A stretch of DNA of 64,000 nt from Bacillus sp. NP157 (GCA_018889975.1 CP076546.1:1178001-1242000); one strand, 5' to 3'; shown: positions 26,101-34,673, counted from the stretch's first letter. Numbers and translations: made by a program. Notes: a model not told the origin generated them from the letters alone.

Positions 26101-26820
26101 ATGACCCGATCGATTCGTGCGCTTCTTGCGTCCGCGCCGCTCCTTGGCGCCCTTGCTCTCCTTCCCCAGGCACACGCCGCCGACTCGCTCGGCGATGCGC
26201 TGGCCCGACTGGCTCCCGCCGCCGATCCCAAGGTGATCGGACTCGCCGTGCAGGCTGCGGAGTGCGCGCAGAGCCAGGGTGGCCCGCAGTCCAGTCGGCT
26301 CGCCGTGATCGATTACTCAAAGCCCTCGTCGCAGCCGCGCCTGTGGGTGTTCGATACAGTGAACCGCAAGCTGCTCTTCCAGGAGCTGGTCGCGCACGGC
26401 AAGAACAGTGGCGACGCTTCATCGACGAAGTTCTCCAATGCCCCGGAAAGCCTGGCGTCGAGCATCGGCCTGTTCCGCACCTCCGATACGTACATGGGAA
26501 AGAACGGCTATTCGTTGCGCATGACCGGACTGGAGCAGGGCGTGAACAACAACGCGCTGGCCCGGGCGATCGTGATCCATGGCGCCGCCTATGTGAGCGA
26601 GACCATGGCGCGCGCGGCAGGCCGGATCGGTCGTAGCTGGGGCTGCCCGGCGGTGAGCAAGGCGGTCGCGCACAAGCTGATCGATACGCTGAAGGGCGGC
26701 CAGATGGTGTTCTCCTACTATCCGGACCAGCGCTGGCTGGGCTCGTCCAGCTACCTGAAATGCAGCAACAACCAGCTGGCGAAGGCCGAGGCCAACCTCG
26801 GCAATCACATCGGAACCTGA
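26101..26820 (+). CDS. Murein L,D-transpeptidase catalytic-domain family protein (YkuD_2)
   Basis: 239-residue secreted protein with a signal peptide (ending PQAHA) and a YkuD_2-type catalytic domain. The catalytic His is in IVIHGAAYV and Cys in RSWGCPAV. Members act on or near peptidoglycan. The ATG at 26101 places the signal peptide correctly; an ATG at 26050 would add 17 residues. It is divergent from ldtD, and the 140-bp AT-richer interval between them should hold both promoters. Confidence 0.85.
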   Translation: MTRSIRALLASAPLLGALALLPQAHAADSLGDALARLAPAADPKVIGLAVQAAECAQSQGGPQSSRLAVIDYSKPSSQPRLWVFDTVNRKLLFQELVAHGKNSGDASSTKFSNAPESLASSIGLFRTSDTYMGKNGYSLRMTGLEQGVNNNALARAIVIHGAAYVSETMARAAGRIGRSWGCPAVSKAVAHKLIDTLKGGQMVFSYYPDQRWLGSSSYLKCSNNQLAKAEANLGNHIGT

Positions 26821-26873
26821 TCTCCGCGCGCGTCCTCGGCTAGAATCCCGGGGACCTCACCGTGGAATCCAGC

Positions 26874-27212
26874 ATGAAACACGTTCTTGCGATCGCCGGC
26901 ACCCTTCTCCTCGCCGGCTGCGCCACCAGCGGCATGAAAGACACCTTGCCGAAGCTCAGCAGCAAGACGGACAAGTCCGTGCCGGCGTACGTCCAGTGCG
27001 TGGTGCCGAAGTGGCAGGCGCTGTCGAAGGACGCCAAGGGTGATGCGAAGGACGACAAGGGCGTCGTGACCTCCGGTTCCGACGGCAAGCACGAGCGCCT
27101 GGAGATCACCGCCAACGGCTCCGGTGCCCTCGTGGTCATGCGCGAACTGCAGAAGACCAAGAACAACGAATACGACGGCACCTTCCGCGACGAAGCCATC
27201 TCCTGCCTGTAA
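26874..27212 (+). CDS. Small lipoprotein, hypothetical
   Basis: 112-residue predicted lipoprotein with lipobox LLAGC after a short basic N-terminus (MKHVLAIAGT). The mature protein is Lys/Asp-rich with two further Cys (VQCVV and the C-terminal ISCL), possibly a disulfide. No family recognised. The ATG at 26874 is preferred to the upstream GTG since it begins the signal peptide. A REP pair follows it. Confidence 0.7.
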   Translation: MKHVLAIAGTLLLAGCATSGMKDTLPKLSSKTDKSVPAYVQCVVPKWQALSKDAKGDAKDDKGVVTSGSDGKHERLEITANGSGALVVMRELQKTKNNEYDGTFRDEAISCL

Positions 27213-27227
27213 CCGCCAGCTCCCTGT

Positions 27228-27399
27228 GTAGGAGCGCACCTGTGCGCGAACCCTCGGGTTGGGATGGGGCGAATGATGGATTGCGTTGATCGGGATTACA
27301 TTGATCGGGATTGCATTGATCGGGATTGCATTGATCGATGCGGATCGCACCAGTCCATACGCATATCCCATCCCCCATCGCGCGCAGGCGCGCTCCTAC
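27228..27399. repeat. REP doublet (REPIN) with internal 15-bp tandem repeat
   Basis: REP copies at 27228-27249 (with compensatory changes, GCGCACCTGTGCGC) and, inverted, at 27378-27399. The outer copy contributes the TAG stop of yedK (27396-27398). Between them is a 15-bp tandem repeat, unit ATTGATCGGGATTGC, in three near-exact copies and a partial fourth at 27285-27344. Confidence 0.9.
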
Positions 27400-28082
27400 A
27401 CGAGCAGCGGCTGGACTAGCGTCTCGGTGTCGTTCTTCGGTGACCCCACTGCCTTCGGCACGGGGTAATAGACCAGCTCCGGTTCCGTCGCCGCCTCCAG
27501 TAGCGGCAACGCCACGTCCGCCGGTGCGAACAGCCAGTCTTCCCACGCATCCGGCGCGAGGATCACCGGCTGGCGGTCGTGGATATCCCCGCCGACCTTG
27601 CCCGGCTCGCCGGTGATGATCGTGTACGTGCGCAGCGGCTCGCCGTCCACGCCACGCCAGGCCTCCCACAAGCCGGCGAACAGCATCAGCTCGCCACCGG
27701 GTGGCTTGATGAAGTAGGGCTGCTTGCTGCCTTTCTCGCCCTGCCACTCGAAGTACCCCGACGCGGGCACCAGGCAACGGCGCTTCTTCACCGCGGCGCG
27801 GAAGGCCGGCTTCTCGGCCAGGCCTTCGCGACGGGCGTTGATCATCCGGCTGCCGATCGACACGTCCTTCGCCCACGAGGGCACCAGACCCCAGCGACTG
27901 AGCCCGACCTCGGCCTGCCCATCGCCGCCCGTGACGACCAGCGCGCGCTGGGTCGGCGCGATGTTGAAGCGATCCTCGCGCTGGTTGATCTCGCTGGCGA
28001 GGTCCAGTTCCAGCCGTTCGAGCACGTCACGGGCTTCCCGCGACAGGCTGGCCGGTCCATAGGTGGCATAGCGTCCGCACAT
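27396..28082 (-). CDS. yedK: SRAP-domain abasic-site DNA-crosslink protein
   Basis: 228-residue SOS response-associated peptidase (SRAP/HMCES/YedK). It forms a thiazolidine link with abasic sites in single-stranded DNA through Cys2 (MCGRYA). Other conserved features are FNIAPTQ, MINARREGLAEKPAFR, RCLVPASGYFEW and the active-site His in PVILAPD...; total length matches the family. The start is fixed by the need for Cys2. The last codons run into a REP element, which provides the TAG stop. It may be SOS-regulated; no LexA box was found. Confidence 0.92.
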   Translation of the reverse strand: MCGRYATYGPASLSREARDVLERLELDLASEINQREDRFNIAPTQRALVVTGGDGQAEVGLSRWGLVPSWAKDVSIGSRMINARREGLAEKPAFRAAVKKRRCLVPASGYFEWQGEKGSKQPYFIKPPGGELMLFAGLWEAWRGVDGEPLRTYTIITGEPGKVGGDIHDRQPVILAPDAWEDWLFAPADVALPLLEAATEPELVYYPVPKAVGSPKNDTETLVQPLLV

Positions 28083-28140
28083 GGCCCGAGCATACGACGC
28101 GCCGGGCATGGCTGGCGCGACGGGCAAGCGACCGTTGGAT

Positions 28141-28518
28141 TCAGCCGCGGGGGCGCGACTCGCGGGCGCGGTCGATGGCGTCCAGCAGCTGCGAGCGATC
28201 GAACGGCTTTTCAAGGAAAACAGCGCTGAGCGGGAACGGCTCGAGGTCCTCGGGCATCCGGCTGGAGACCACGACGATCGCCGTCCTGGGACGCTCGCGC
28301 AGCACCGCCTGGAGCAGGGCCGTGCCACGACGTTCGCCGGGCGTGTCCGCGTGGATCACGATCAGCGACAGGTCGGGCATGTTCTGGAAGGCGCGCTTGG
28401 CGTCGCGATAAGTCACCGTGGCCCGCGCCGCATAGCCGGCATCGTCCAGCACCATCGCCACGGTTTCGGCGACCATGCTGGCGCGATCGAAGACAAGGGC
28501 GTCGGGACGTAGGCTCAT
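28141..28518 (-). CDS. Degenerate receiver-domain protein
   Basis: 125-residue stand-alone receiver-like fold. The strand before the active site reads DLSLIVIHADTPG: the residue at the phospho-acceptor position, four before the conserved Pro60, is His56, not Asp. The usual N-terminal acidic pair is reduced to one Asp (VFDR). The conserved Ser85 and Lys104 (FLEKPFD) remain. It is therefore probably a pseudo-receiver working by protein contact. No kinase is adjacent. Confidence 0.72.
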   Translation of the reverse strand: MSLRPDALVFDRASMVAETVAMVLDDAGYAARATVTYRDAKRAFQNMPDLSLIVIHADTPGERRGTALLQAVLRERPRTAIVVVSSRMPEDLEPFPLSAVFLEKPFDRSQLLDAIDRARESRPRG

Positions 28519-28567
28519 GGCGCGATTGTAAGCCCCACCTGCCACGTTCGTGCAGATTTCGCGCAGG

Positions 28568-28972
28568 TCAGCCGACGGGTGTTTCCGGCGGCCACTCGCT
28601 GTTGATCGACTTCACCCGGGCCATCAGGTCGCGCACTTCCTGGTTGCGGTCGGCGATCCGGCGTTCTTCCGCCGCTTTCTGCGCGGCGTAGTCGCGGTTG
28701 GTACCCTGGACGGCTTCATGGACCAGCCGGCAGGTGTCCTCCACATGGGCGGCACGGGTGTGGAAGCCAAGCCGGTCGGCGATGATCTCCATGCGCAGGC
28801 CGGGGTGGGTCTGTTCCAGGGCGCGGGCGCGCACGGCGAAGAACTGCTGCCACTCACGCTCGGGGGCACCACTGAGAACCGCCTCAACGCGCGGAATGTC
28901 CGGGCGGTCGAACTGGTCGATGTCATCGACGGCCTCGAACGATTCGATGTCGATCCAGTCACGGCTGGCCAT
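28568..28972 (-). CDS. Hypothetical cytoplasmic protein
   Basis: 134 residues, acidic N-terminus (MASRDWIDIESFEAVDDIDQ split) followed by predicted helices rich in Arg/Glu, ending in WPPETPVG. No signal peptide, membrane segment or recognisable motif. The ATG at 28972 is preferred over an upstream extension. It lies 49 bases upstream of the pseudo-receiver gene on the same strand, and might be co-transcribed with it. Confidence 0.55.
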   Translation of the reverse strand: MASRDWIDIESFEAVDDIDQFDRPDIPRVEAVLSGAPEREWQQFFAVRARALEQTHPGLRMEIIADRLGFHTRAAHVEDTCRLVHEAVQGTNRDYAAQKAAEERRIADRNQEVRDLMARVKSINSEWPPETPVG

Positions 28973-29114
28973 GCGCGCTTCCTTGAAGGTATGTGGTGGG
29001 CAGGTTCGGGGGCGCATTGTTGGGTCCTTGGCGTGGAAACGGCGTCACGGCACTTCACCTGGGTTGCACGCTTGCGAAAGAATGCTGTGCCAAGCCCCCA
29101 GGGAGACACCTGCC

Positions 29115-29519
29115 ATGCGTTACCTTGCCTTTGCCGGCCTTGCCTTGCTCGCCGGCTGCGCCACCCAGAACGACCGCCACGTCGGCATCCACGACGTGCT
29201 CTCCAGCACCACCTTCAAGTACCAGGATGCCGCCGACGGCGACGCCACCCTGACCATCGTCCGCGACCAGGGCCTGTGGGGCGCCGGTTGCTCCAGTGCG
29301 ATCTATGTCGACGACCAGGCCGTGGCGGATATGGAGATCGGCCAGCAGCTGGTCCTGCACGTGCCCTCGGGCAGCCGCAAGTTAAGCGTGATGCCGCACG
29401 GCGCATGCAGCAGCGATCGGGTGGACGTGGATGCCACCGTGGGCCAGGGCGAGACGAAAACGTTTTCGATTCCCGCCAGCGGCATAGGCCTTGGCGCGCA
29501 GGCGGCACCGAAGGCCTGA
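29115..29519 (+). CDS. Small lipoprotein, hypothetical
   Basis: 134-residue predicted lipoprotein: MRYLAFAGLALLAGC has a classical lipobox with Cys15. The mature part looks like a small beta-sandwich (LTIVRDQGLWGAGCSSAIYVDD, KLSVMPHGACSSDRVDV), with two further Cys that could pair. A GGGAG ribosome site lies about 11 bases before the ATG. The pattern (ligand GAGC, D-x-VADM-GQ, LHVPSGSRKL) resembles DUF2846-type lipoproteins, but the match is weak. Confidence 0.7.
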   Translation: MRYLAFAGLALLAGCATQNDRHVGIHDVLSSTTFKYQDAADGDATLTIVRDQGLWGAGCSSAIYVDDQAVADMEIGQQLVLHVPSGSRKLSVMPHGACSSDRVDVDATVGQGETKTFSIPASGIGLGAQAAPKA

Positions 29520-29607
29520 ATCGATCAAAAAATCCTTGTCATTGGCGACGCGAAGGCGCAAAAATCCCCTGTGACCGCCCCGCGTCGCCATACGGGAGAC
29601 CCGTGAT

Positions 29608-29844
29608 ATGCATCGACGCATCGTTGGCCAGTACTGTGTCGAGGTGCGTACGCTCCGCAATCCTGCTGGTTTGTGGAAGGCCGCCTATATCGTCGAGCAC
29701 GCGCATGCGGGCCCGCGCGATTTCGTCATGATCACGCTGCTGGAAGAGTTCCTCGACGAGCGTGCCGCCGTCGACGCCGCCATGGACAAGGGCTGCCAGC
29801 ACGCTGGCTGGCTTGCCGCCGCGCGCAACGCCTATTCCCCCTGA
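29608..29844 (+). CDS. Small hypothetical protein
   Basis: 78 residues with a GGAG site nine bases upstream. The sequence (VEVRTLRNPAGLWKAAYIVEHAHAG..., then a helix ERAAVDAAMDKGCQHA) suggests a small alpha-beta fold with a strand-strand-helix layout. It belongs to no family I recognise. It is followed by another small gene on the same strand. Confidence 0.5.
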   Translation: MHRRIVGQYCVEVRTLRNPAGLWKAAYIVEHAHAGPRDFVMITLLEEFLDERAAVDAAMDKGCQHAGWLAAARNAYSP

Positions 29845-29922
29845 GTTCGTTCGCCCGGGCGTGACCGCCGTGGGCACCTCGCCGTAACGGAGCCGCGACG
29901 AGGCCACACCTACGTTCGGGCC

Positions 29923-30186
29923 ATGGAGGGCGATGGGCCCTCCCGTCGCGGAGCGCCTCCCTTGGCACGCACCACCCTCTACCTTCCGTTCAATGCCGCG
30001 CCGCGTGGCCAGTGGATCGTGCGCCGGAACTACGACCTCGTCGGCCAGTTCCCCACCCAGGACGAAGCCCTCCGGCACGCCCATGCCTTGCTCACCGTCA
30101 TCCGCGCCCAGCCGGGGCAGGATGCCGAGATCAAGGTGGAAGACGAGCGTGGCCTGTGGCGACTGGAGGCCGAAGTCGCCAGCTGA
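29923..30186 (+). CDS. Small hypothetical protein, possibly DUF2188-like
   Basis: 87 residues from ATG 29923, or about 74 from a TTG at 29962. The core (QWIVRRNYDLVGQFPTQDEALRHAHALL split, then AEIKVEDERGLWRLEAE) has the strand-helix-strand layout of DUF2188, in which a sequence of substrate-like 'wrapper' strands surrounds one helix. This is a pattern-level guess. No membrane or export signal is seen. Confidence 0.45.
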   Translation: MEGDGPSRRGAPPLARTTLYLPFNAAPRGQWIVRRNYDLVGQFPTQDEALRHAHALLTVIRAQPGQDAEIKVEDERGLWRLEAEVAS

Positions 30187-30273
30187 CGGGCTGTCAGGCG
30201 GCCCGGGACGCGCCGTCGCAGGATTTGAGATCAGTCTCGGCGATAACGGGCACCCCCACGTGTCCGAGTCGCC

Positions 30274-32691
30274 ATGGCCGCCTACCTGCAAGCCCGACGC
30301 ACCGACGAGGCCGACGCGGCCCTCGCTACCACCCATGACGGCCGCACGCTGGCCCACCGCCTGACGGACAAGTACGCCGACCGGGTCGCCTCGGCGTTCA
30401 CCGTATTCGGCCGTCCCGGCGACTTCGTCCCGCTGCCCGACGACCTGCCGCCCCGGCTCGCGGCCGCGCTGACGGCGCGCGGCATCGACAAGCTCTACTC
30501 GCATCAGCAGGAGGCCTGGCAGGCGGCCCGTGCCGGCCGTAACGTGCTGGTGGCCACGCCCACCGCCTCGGGCAAGACGCTCTGCTACACCTTGCCGGTG
30601 ATCTCCTCCGTGCTGGAGGCGGGCGCCAAGGCCCTGTACCTGTTCCCGACCAAGGCGCTGGCGCAGGACCAGGTGTCCGAACTGCTGGAGCTGAACCGGG
30701 CAGGGGATCTCGGCGTGAAGGCCTTCACCTTCGATGGCGACACCCCGGGCGACGCGCGGCAGGCGATTCGCCTGCATGGCGACGTGGTGGTCAGCAACCC
30801 GGACATGCTGCACCAGGCCATCCTGCCGCATCACACCAAATGGGCGCAGTTCTTCGAAAACCTGCGCTACGTGGTGATCGACGAGATCCACACCTACCGC
30901 GGCGTGTTCGGCTCGCACCTCGCAAACGTGCTGCGCCGGCTCAGGCGCATCTGCGCGTTTTACGGCGTGCGTCCGCAGTTCGTGCTGTGTTCCGCCACCA
31001 TCGGTAACGCGCAGGAGCATGCCGAGGCGCTGATCGAAGATGACGTGCTGGCGATCGCACGCAGCGGCGCACCCAGTGGCGACAAGCACGTGCTGTTGTG
31101 GAACCCGCCGGTGGTCAACCCCGACCTCGGCCTGCGCGCGTCCGCACGCTCGCAGACCAACCTGATCGCCCGCGTCGCGATCAAGGCGAAGATGAAGACA
31201 CTGGTGTTCGCCCAGTCGCGCCTGATGGTCGAGGTGCTGACCAAATACCTCAAGGACGTGTTCGACCACGACACGCGCAAGGCGCCGCGGATCCGTGCCT
31301 ATCGCGGCGGCTACCTGCCGACCGAGCGGCGCGAAGTGGAGCGAGAGATGCGCGCGGGCAACGTCGACGGCATCGTGTCGACCTCGGCGCTGGAGCTGGG
31401 CGTGGATATCGGCAGCCTCGACGCCGTGGTGCTGAACGGCTATCCCGGCTCTATCGCCGCGACATGGCAGCGTTTCGGTCGTGCCGGGCGCCGCCAGCAG
31501 CCGTCGCTGGGCGTGCTGGTAGCGACCAGTGCACCGCTGGACCAATACCTGATGCGCCATCCGGCTTTCCTCACCGAGGCGACGCCGGAGCACGCCCGGA
31601 TCCAGCCCGACCAGCCGCTGATCCTGCTCGACCATATCCGCTGCGCGGCGTTCGAGCTGCCGTTCATCGGTGGCGACCCGTTCGGTCCGAACGACGCCGA
31701 GCCTTACCTGCAGGTGCTGCAGGAAGCCGAGGTATTGCATCGCGAGGGCGAACGCTGGGAGTGGATCGCCGACAGTTACCCGGCCAACGCGGTCAGCCTG
31801 CGTTCGGTCGCCGACGGCAATTTCGTCGTGGTCGATCGCACGGAAGGGCGGCAGAAGATCATCGCCGAAGTGGACTATTCCGCCGCGGCGCTGACCCTTT
31901 ACGAGGGCGCGATCCACATGATCCAGAGCGTGCCCTACCAGGTGGAACGGCTGGACTGGGAGGGACGCAAGGCCTACTGCACGCGCACCCATGTCGACTA
32001 CTACACCGACGCCATCGACTACACCAAGCTCAAGGAACTGGAGTGTTTCGACGGGGCGAAGGCGGGGGAGGGCAGTGCACGGCACGGCGAGGTGCACGTG
32101 GTACGGCGTGTGTCCGGTTACAAGAAGATCCGTTACTACACGCACGAGAACATCGGCTATGGCCCGGTGAACCTGCCCGACCAGGAACTGCATTCCACGG
32201 CGGTGTGGTGGCAGTTGCCGCAGGCCGTGCTGGATGAGGTATTCCGTTCGCGCCAGCATGCGCTGGATGGCTTCCTCGGCGCGGCGTACGCGCTGCACAC
32301 GGCGGCCGTCGTCGCCGTGATGGCCGAGGCGCGTGACCTGCAGAAAGCGGTGGGCTCCGGCGATGGTGGCTGGTCCGCGCAGGTGGATGCCGGTGGCCGT
32401 GGGCAGATCCGCGCACCGGATGGTTCGCTGGCGCTCCCCGATGCGTTCGACCGCTTCCTGCCCACGGTCTATCTCTACGATAACTTCCCCGGCGGCGTCG
32501 GCCTCAGCGAGCCGTTGTTCCGGCGCGCACCGGAGCTGGTCCGTGACGCGCTGGCGTCGGTACTGGGCTGCGAGTGCAAGGCCGGCTGCCCGGCCTGCGT
32601 CGGGCCCGTGCTCGCCGCCGACGAGCACCGCGAAGCGACGCCCAGGGCCCTGGCGGCGAAGGTGCTCGAGTTGCTTGGAGCGCAGGCGTGA
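30274..32691 (+). CDS. mrfA: MrfA/YprA-type DEAD/DEAH helicase with DUF1998 zinc domain
   Basis: 805-residue superfamily 2 helicase. Walker A is in ATPTASGKTLC (about residues 91-101), the DEAH-like box is DEIH (VVIDEIHTYRG), followed by SAT (LCSATIG) and the C-terminal motif QRFGRAGRRQQ. The C-terminal DUF1998 domain carries four Cys (LGCECKAGCPACVG) that bind zinc in Bacillus MrfA. MrfA with MrfB repairs mitomycin C-type DNA damage independently of UvrA. The stop overlaps the next gene (GTGA), which encodes the MrfB-like nuclease, so the pair is preserved. Confidence 0.92.
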   Translation: MAAYLQARRTDEADAALATTHDGRTLAHRLTDKYADRVASAFTVFGRPGDFVPLPDDLPPRLAAALTARGIDKLYSHQQEAWQAARAGRNVLVATPTASGKTLCYTLPVISSVLEAGAKALYLFPTKALAQDQVSELLELNRAGDLGVKAFTFDGDTPGDARQAIRLHGDVVVSNPDMLHQAILPHHTKWAQFFENLRYVVIDEIHTYRGVFGSHLANVLRRLRRICAFYGVRPQFVLCSATIGNAQEHAEALIEDDVLAIARSGAPSGDKHVLLWNPPVVNPDLGLRASARSQTNLIARVAIKAKMKTLVFAQSRLMVEVLTKYLKDVFDHDTRKAPRIRAYRGGYLPTERREVEREMRAGNVDGIVSTSALELGVDIGSLDAVVLNGYPGSIAATWQRFGRAGRRQQPSLGVLVATSAPLDQYLMRHPAFLTEATPEHARIQPDQPLILLDHIRCAAFELPFIGGDPFGPNDAEPYLQVLQEAEVLHREGERWEWIADSYPANAVSLRSVADGNFVVVDRTEGRQKIIAEVDYSAAALTLYEGAIHMIQSVPYQVERLDWEGRKAYCTRTHVDYYTDAIDYTKLKELECFDGAKAGEGSARHGEVHVVRRVSGYKKIRYYTHENIGYGPVNLPDQELHSTAVWWQLPQAVLDEVFRSRQHALDGFLGAAYALHTAAVVAVMAEARDLQKAVGSGDGGWSAQVDAGGRGQIRAPDGSLALPDAFDRFLPTVYLYDNFPGGVGLSEPLFRRAPELVRDALASVLGCECKAGCPACVGPVLAADEHREATPRALAAKVLELLGAQA

Positions 32692-33566
32692 GCGACCTTG
32701 CCGCGCGACTGAAGGCGCTTCGTGCGCAGGCCGGGGTCAGGCAACCGGTGGTGGCGAAACCTGCGCCCGCCAAAGCCCCAGCCACCGTCGACCTTGCCGC
32801 GTTGCGGCGCATGGCTGGCGTGCGCGATCGACTGGGCCTGGTCCGCGCCGTGCCGTCGCGCCCGGCGACACGCGAGGTACCCGGCGAGGAAATCGCCCCC
32901 GGGCTGCGCCTGCTGGAGCAGCACTTCGCGTGGCCGGAGCCGCCCGAAGAGTTCGACCTGGCCTTCGCGCGCCTCACCACGGCGCGGCGCGAACACCTGC
33001 TGCATTTCGATACCGAGACCACCGGCCTCGCCGGCGGCACCGGTACGCGCGCTTTCATGATCGGCGCCGCCGACTGGGTCGGCGGCCGCCTGCGCGTACG
33101 CCAGCTGTACATGACCAGCATGGCGGCCGAGACGGCCATGCTCAGCGAGTTCGCCCGCTGGGTGCATGCCGACACGGTGCTGGTCAGTTACAACGGCAAG
33201 TCCTACGACGCGCCGCTGTTGTCGACGCGATACCGACTGGCGCGCCTGGCCAACCCGCTGGTGGGGCTGGTGCACGTCGACCTGCTGCACCCGATGCGCC
33301 GCCGTTATCGCCAGGTGTGGGAGAACTGCCGCATGCAGACCGCCGAGCGAAAGCTGTTGCGCATCGTGCGCGAGGATGACCTGCCGGGATCGGAAGCGCC
33401 GCGCGCCTGGCTGACCTATCTGCGCGGCGGCTCGTCGACCGACCTGGTACGCGTCGCCGAGCACAACCTGCAGGACGTGCGCAGCCTCAGTGGACTGCTG
33501 ATCGAGGCACACGGCTGGGCCGCGCGGGATGCGCAGGACGCTTCGCTGGCCAGTAACGAAAAATAG
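32688..33566 (+). CDS. mrfB: MrfB/YprB-type RNase H-like exonuclease
   Basis: 292-residue protein with a DEDD-type RNase H-like exonuclease fold. The motifs are ExoI HFDTETTGLAGG (near residue 108), ExoII-like VLVSYNGKSYDAPLL (near 165) and ExoIII-like HNLQDVRSL (near 264). A variable N-terminal region (1-95) replaces the TPR region of the Bacillus protein. A GTG start overlaps the mrfA stop, indicating translational coupling. In Bacillus subtilis MrfA and MrfB act together in mitomycin damage repair. Confidence 0.88.
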   Translation: MSDLAARLKALRAQAGVRQPVVAKPAPAKAPATVDLAALRRMAGVRDRLGLVRAVPSRPATREVPGEEIAPGLRLLEQHFAWPEPPEEFDLAFARLTTARREHLLHFDTETTGLAGGTGTRAFMIGAADWVGGRLRVRQLYMTSMAAETAMLSEFARWVHADTVLVSYNGKSYDAPLLSTRYRLARLANPLVGLVHVDLLHPMRRRYRQVWENCRMQTAERKLLRIVREDDLPGSEAPRAWLTYLRGGSSTDLVRVAEHNLQDVRSLSGLLIEAHGWAARDAQDASLASNEK

Positions 33567-33617
33567 ACGCCGTGCCGCGCACGCTCCCGGATGCTTCCGG
33601 TGGCGAGGAGACGAGGC

Positions 33618-33776
33618 ATGAACGAAGCAATGAAACCGTGCGACCACGTGGGTTGTGGATGCAAGGTCCCCGTGTCGCGCGACTACTGCAGCGAAAGCTG
33701 CCGCATGGCAGCCGAATCGCAGAATGTGGGCAGCGCCTGCGAATGCGGCCACGCCGAATGCCAGCAGCGACACTGA
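33618..33776 (+). CDS. Bacterial metallothionein-like protein
   Basis: 52-residue Cys-rich protein with eight Cys (8, 13, 15, 24, 28, 41, 43, 48) and two His (10, 45), arranged as CDHVGCGC ... YCSESC ... CECGHAEC. This matches the layout of bacterial metallothioneins of the Pseudomonas/SmtA type (C-x-H-x2-C-x-C, YC-x3-C, C-x-CG-x3-C), which bind zinc, cadmium or copper. A GAGG ribosome site precedes the ATG at 33618. Confidence 0.82.
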   Translation: MNEAMKPCDHVGCGCKVPVSRDYCSESCRMAAESQNVGSACECGHAECQQRH

Positions 33777-33795
33777 TCCAGCGGAGGTACGCCAG

Positions 33796-33942
33796 ATGAC
33801 GAACGACGACAAACAATCGACCCCGGGTTACAAGGAAGAAAACCCCAAGCCGCACAGCGGCAAGGATCGCGTCCCGGGCGAAGGGCATCCGAAAGAACAC
33901 CAGAACATGCCCGACAAAAAGCCCGGCAAACAAGGATCTTAA
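33796..33942 (+). CDS. Small disordered hydrophilic protein
   Basis: 48 residues composed almost wholly of Lys, Pro, Gly, Asp, Glu, Gln and Asn, with no hydrophobic core, so it is predicted to be intrinsically disordered (hydrophilin-like). A GGAGG site lies eight bases before the ATG at 33796, which supports real translation. It lies 19 bases after the metallothionein gene and is probably in the same transcript. A role in desiccation or stress protection is conceivable but unproven. Confidence 0.6.
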   Translation: MTNDDKQSTPGYKEENPKPHSGKDRVPGEGHPKEHQNMPDKKPGKQGS

Positions 33943-33955
33943 GCAAGATCTCTCT

Positions 33956-34010
33956 GTAGGAGCGCGCCTGCGCGCGACAGGGTCAACGTCACCCCCCATC
34001 GCGCGCAGGC
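33956..34010. repeat. REP pair, right copy degenerate
   Basis: An intact REP lies at 33956-33977. A short inverted partner, TCGCGCGCAGGC at 33999-34010, matches only the inner half and then diverges, so this doublet is eroded. It sits between the convergent small gene and azoR. Confidence 0.8.
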
Positions 34011-34028
34011 CAGGCCCCGGGACAGGCC

Positions 34029-34610
34029 TTACGCAGCCTTGCGCAGCAACCCACCAATCCCCGCCACCGCACCATCAATGGCCTTGGCCTTGTTCTCATC
34101 GCCCATTGCCACGCCTTCGGCGCGGACGACCTCGATATCGGTGACGCCAAGGAAGCCCAGCACGGCACGCAGGTACGGCTCCTGGAAGTCCATGCCGGCG
34201 GCCGGACCGGCGCTGTACACGCCGCCGCGGCTGGACGCGATGATCACGCGCTTGCCGCCTGCAAGGCCCTGCGGGCCGTTCGCGGTGTAGCTGAAGGTCT
34301 TGCCGGCGACTGCGATGCGGTCGATCCAGGCCTTAAGCGAGCTGCTGATGCCGAAGTTGTACATCGGCGCACCGATCACGACGACCTCGGCCGCCAGGAA
34401 CTCTTCCATCACCTTGTCGGCTTCGGCGGCATTCGGGTCGTTTTCGCCAGCCGGCATCGCCCAATGGGCCAGCGGGGCGGCGTGGACGTCACGGTAGGTG
34501 ACCTCGGTGCCCGGATGGTGCTGGACGAACTCCGCGACGATCGCCTGGGTCAGGCCGCGCGAGACGGAATAGGCGCCCAGGGCGCTGGCGTCGATGTGAA
34601 GGAGTTTCAT
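34029..34610 (-). CDS. azoR: FMN-dependent NADH:quinone/azo oxidoreductase
   Basis: 193-residue flavodoxin-fold reductase of the AzoR family: N-terminal [20 protein letters not shown] (FMN phosphate site), the [18 protein letters not shown] motif and SSRGGVYS near 141. It reduces quinones and azo compounds at the expense of NADH. The gene is divergent from a LysR regulator, with a palindrome between them, typical of LysR-controlled azoR genes. The 5' leader contains a short hairpin, CCCACC-GTC-GGTGGG at 34633-34647. Confidence 0.93.
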   Translation of the reverse strand: MKLLHIDASALGAYSVSRGLTQAIVAEFVQHHPGTEVTYRDVHAAPLAHWAMPAGENDPNAAEADKVMEEFLAAEVVVIGAPMYNFGISSSLKAWIDRIAVAGKTFSYTANGPQGLAGGKRVIIASSRGGVYSAGPAAGMDFQEPYLRAVLGFLGVTDIEVVRAEGVAMGDENKAKAIDGAVAGIGGLLRKAA

Positions 34611-34673
34611 GGGAAGGTCCTCAGTCAGGGGTCCCACCGTCGGTGGGTATGGCGAGCAAGGTACCCTTCGGAC

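Noticed and set aside
27285-27344. Possible CRISPR or iteron array
   Set aside because: The units are 15 bp, directly adjacent without spacers, and there is no replication initiator gene nearby.
29539-32628. 1029-codon minus-strand open frame opposite mrfA
   Set aside because: The plus strand encodes a helicase with all motifs; the antisense translation is His/Arg/Val-rich low-complexity typical of GC shadow frames.
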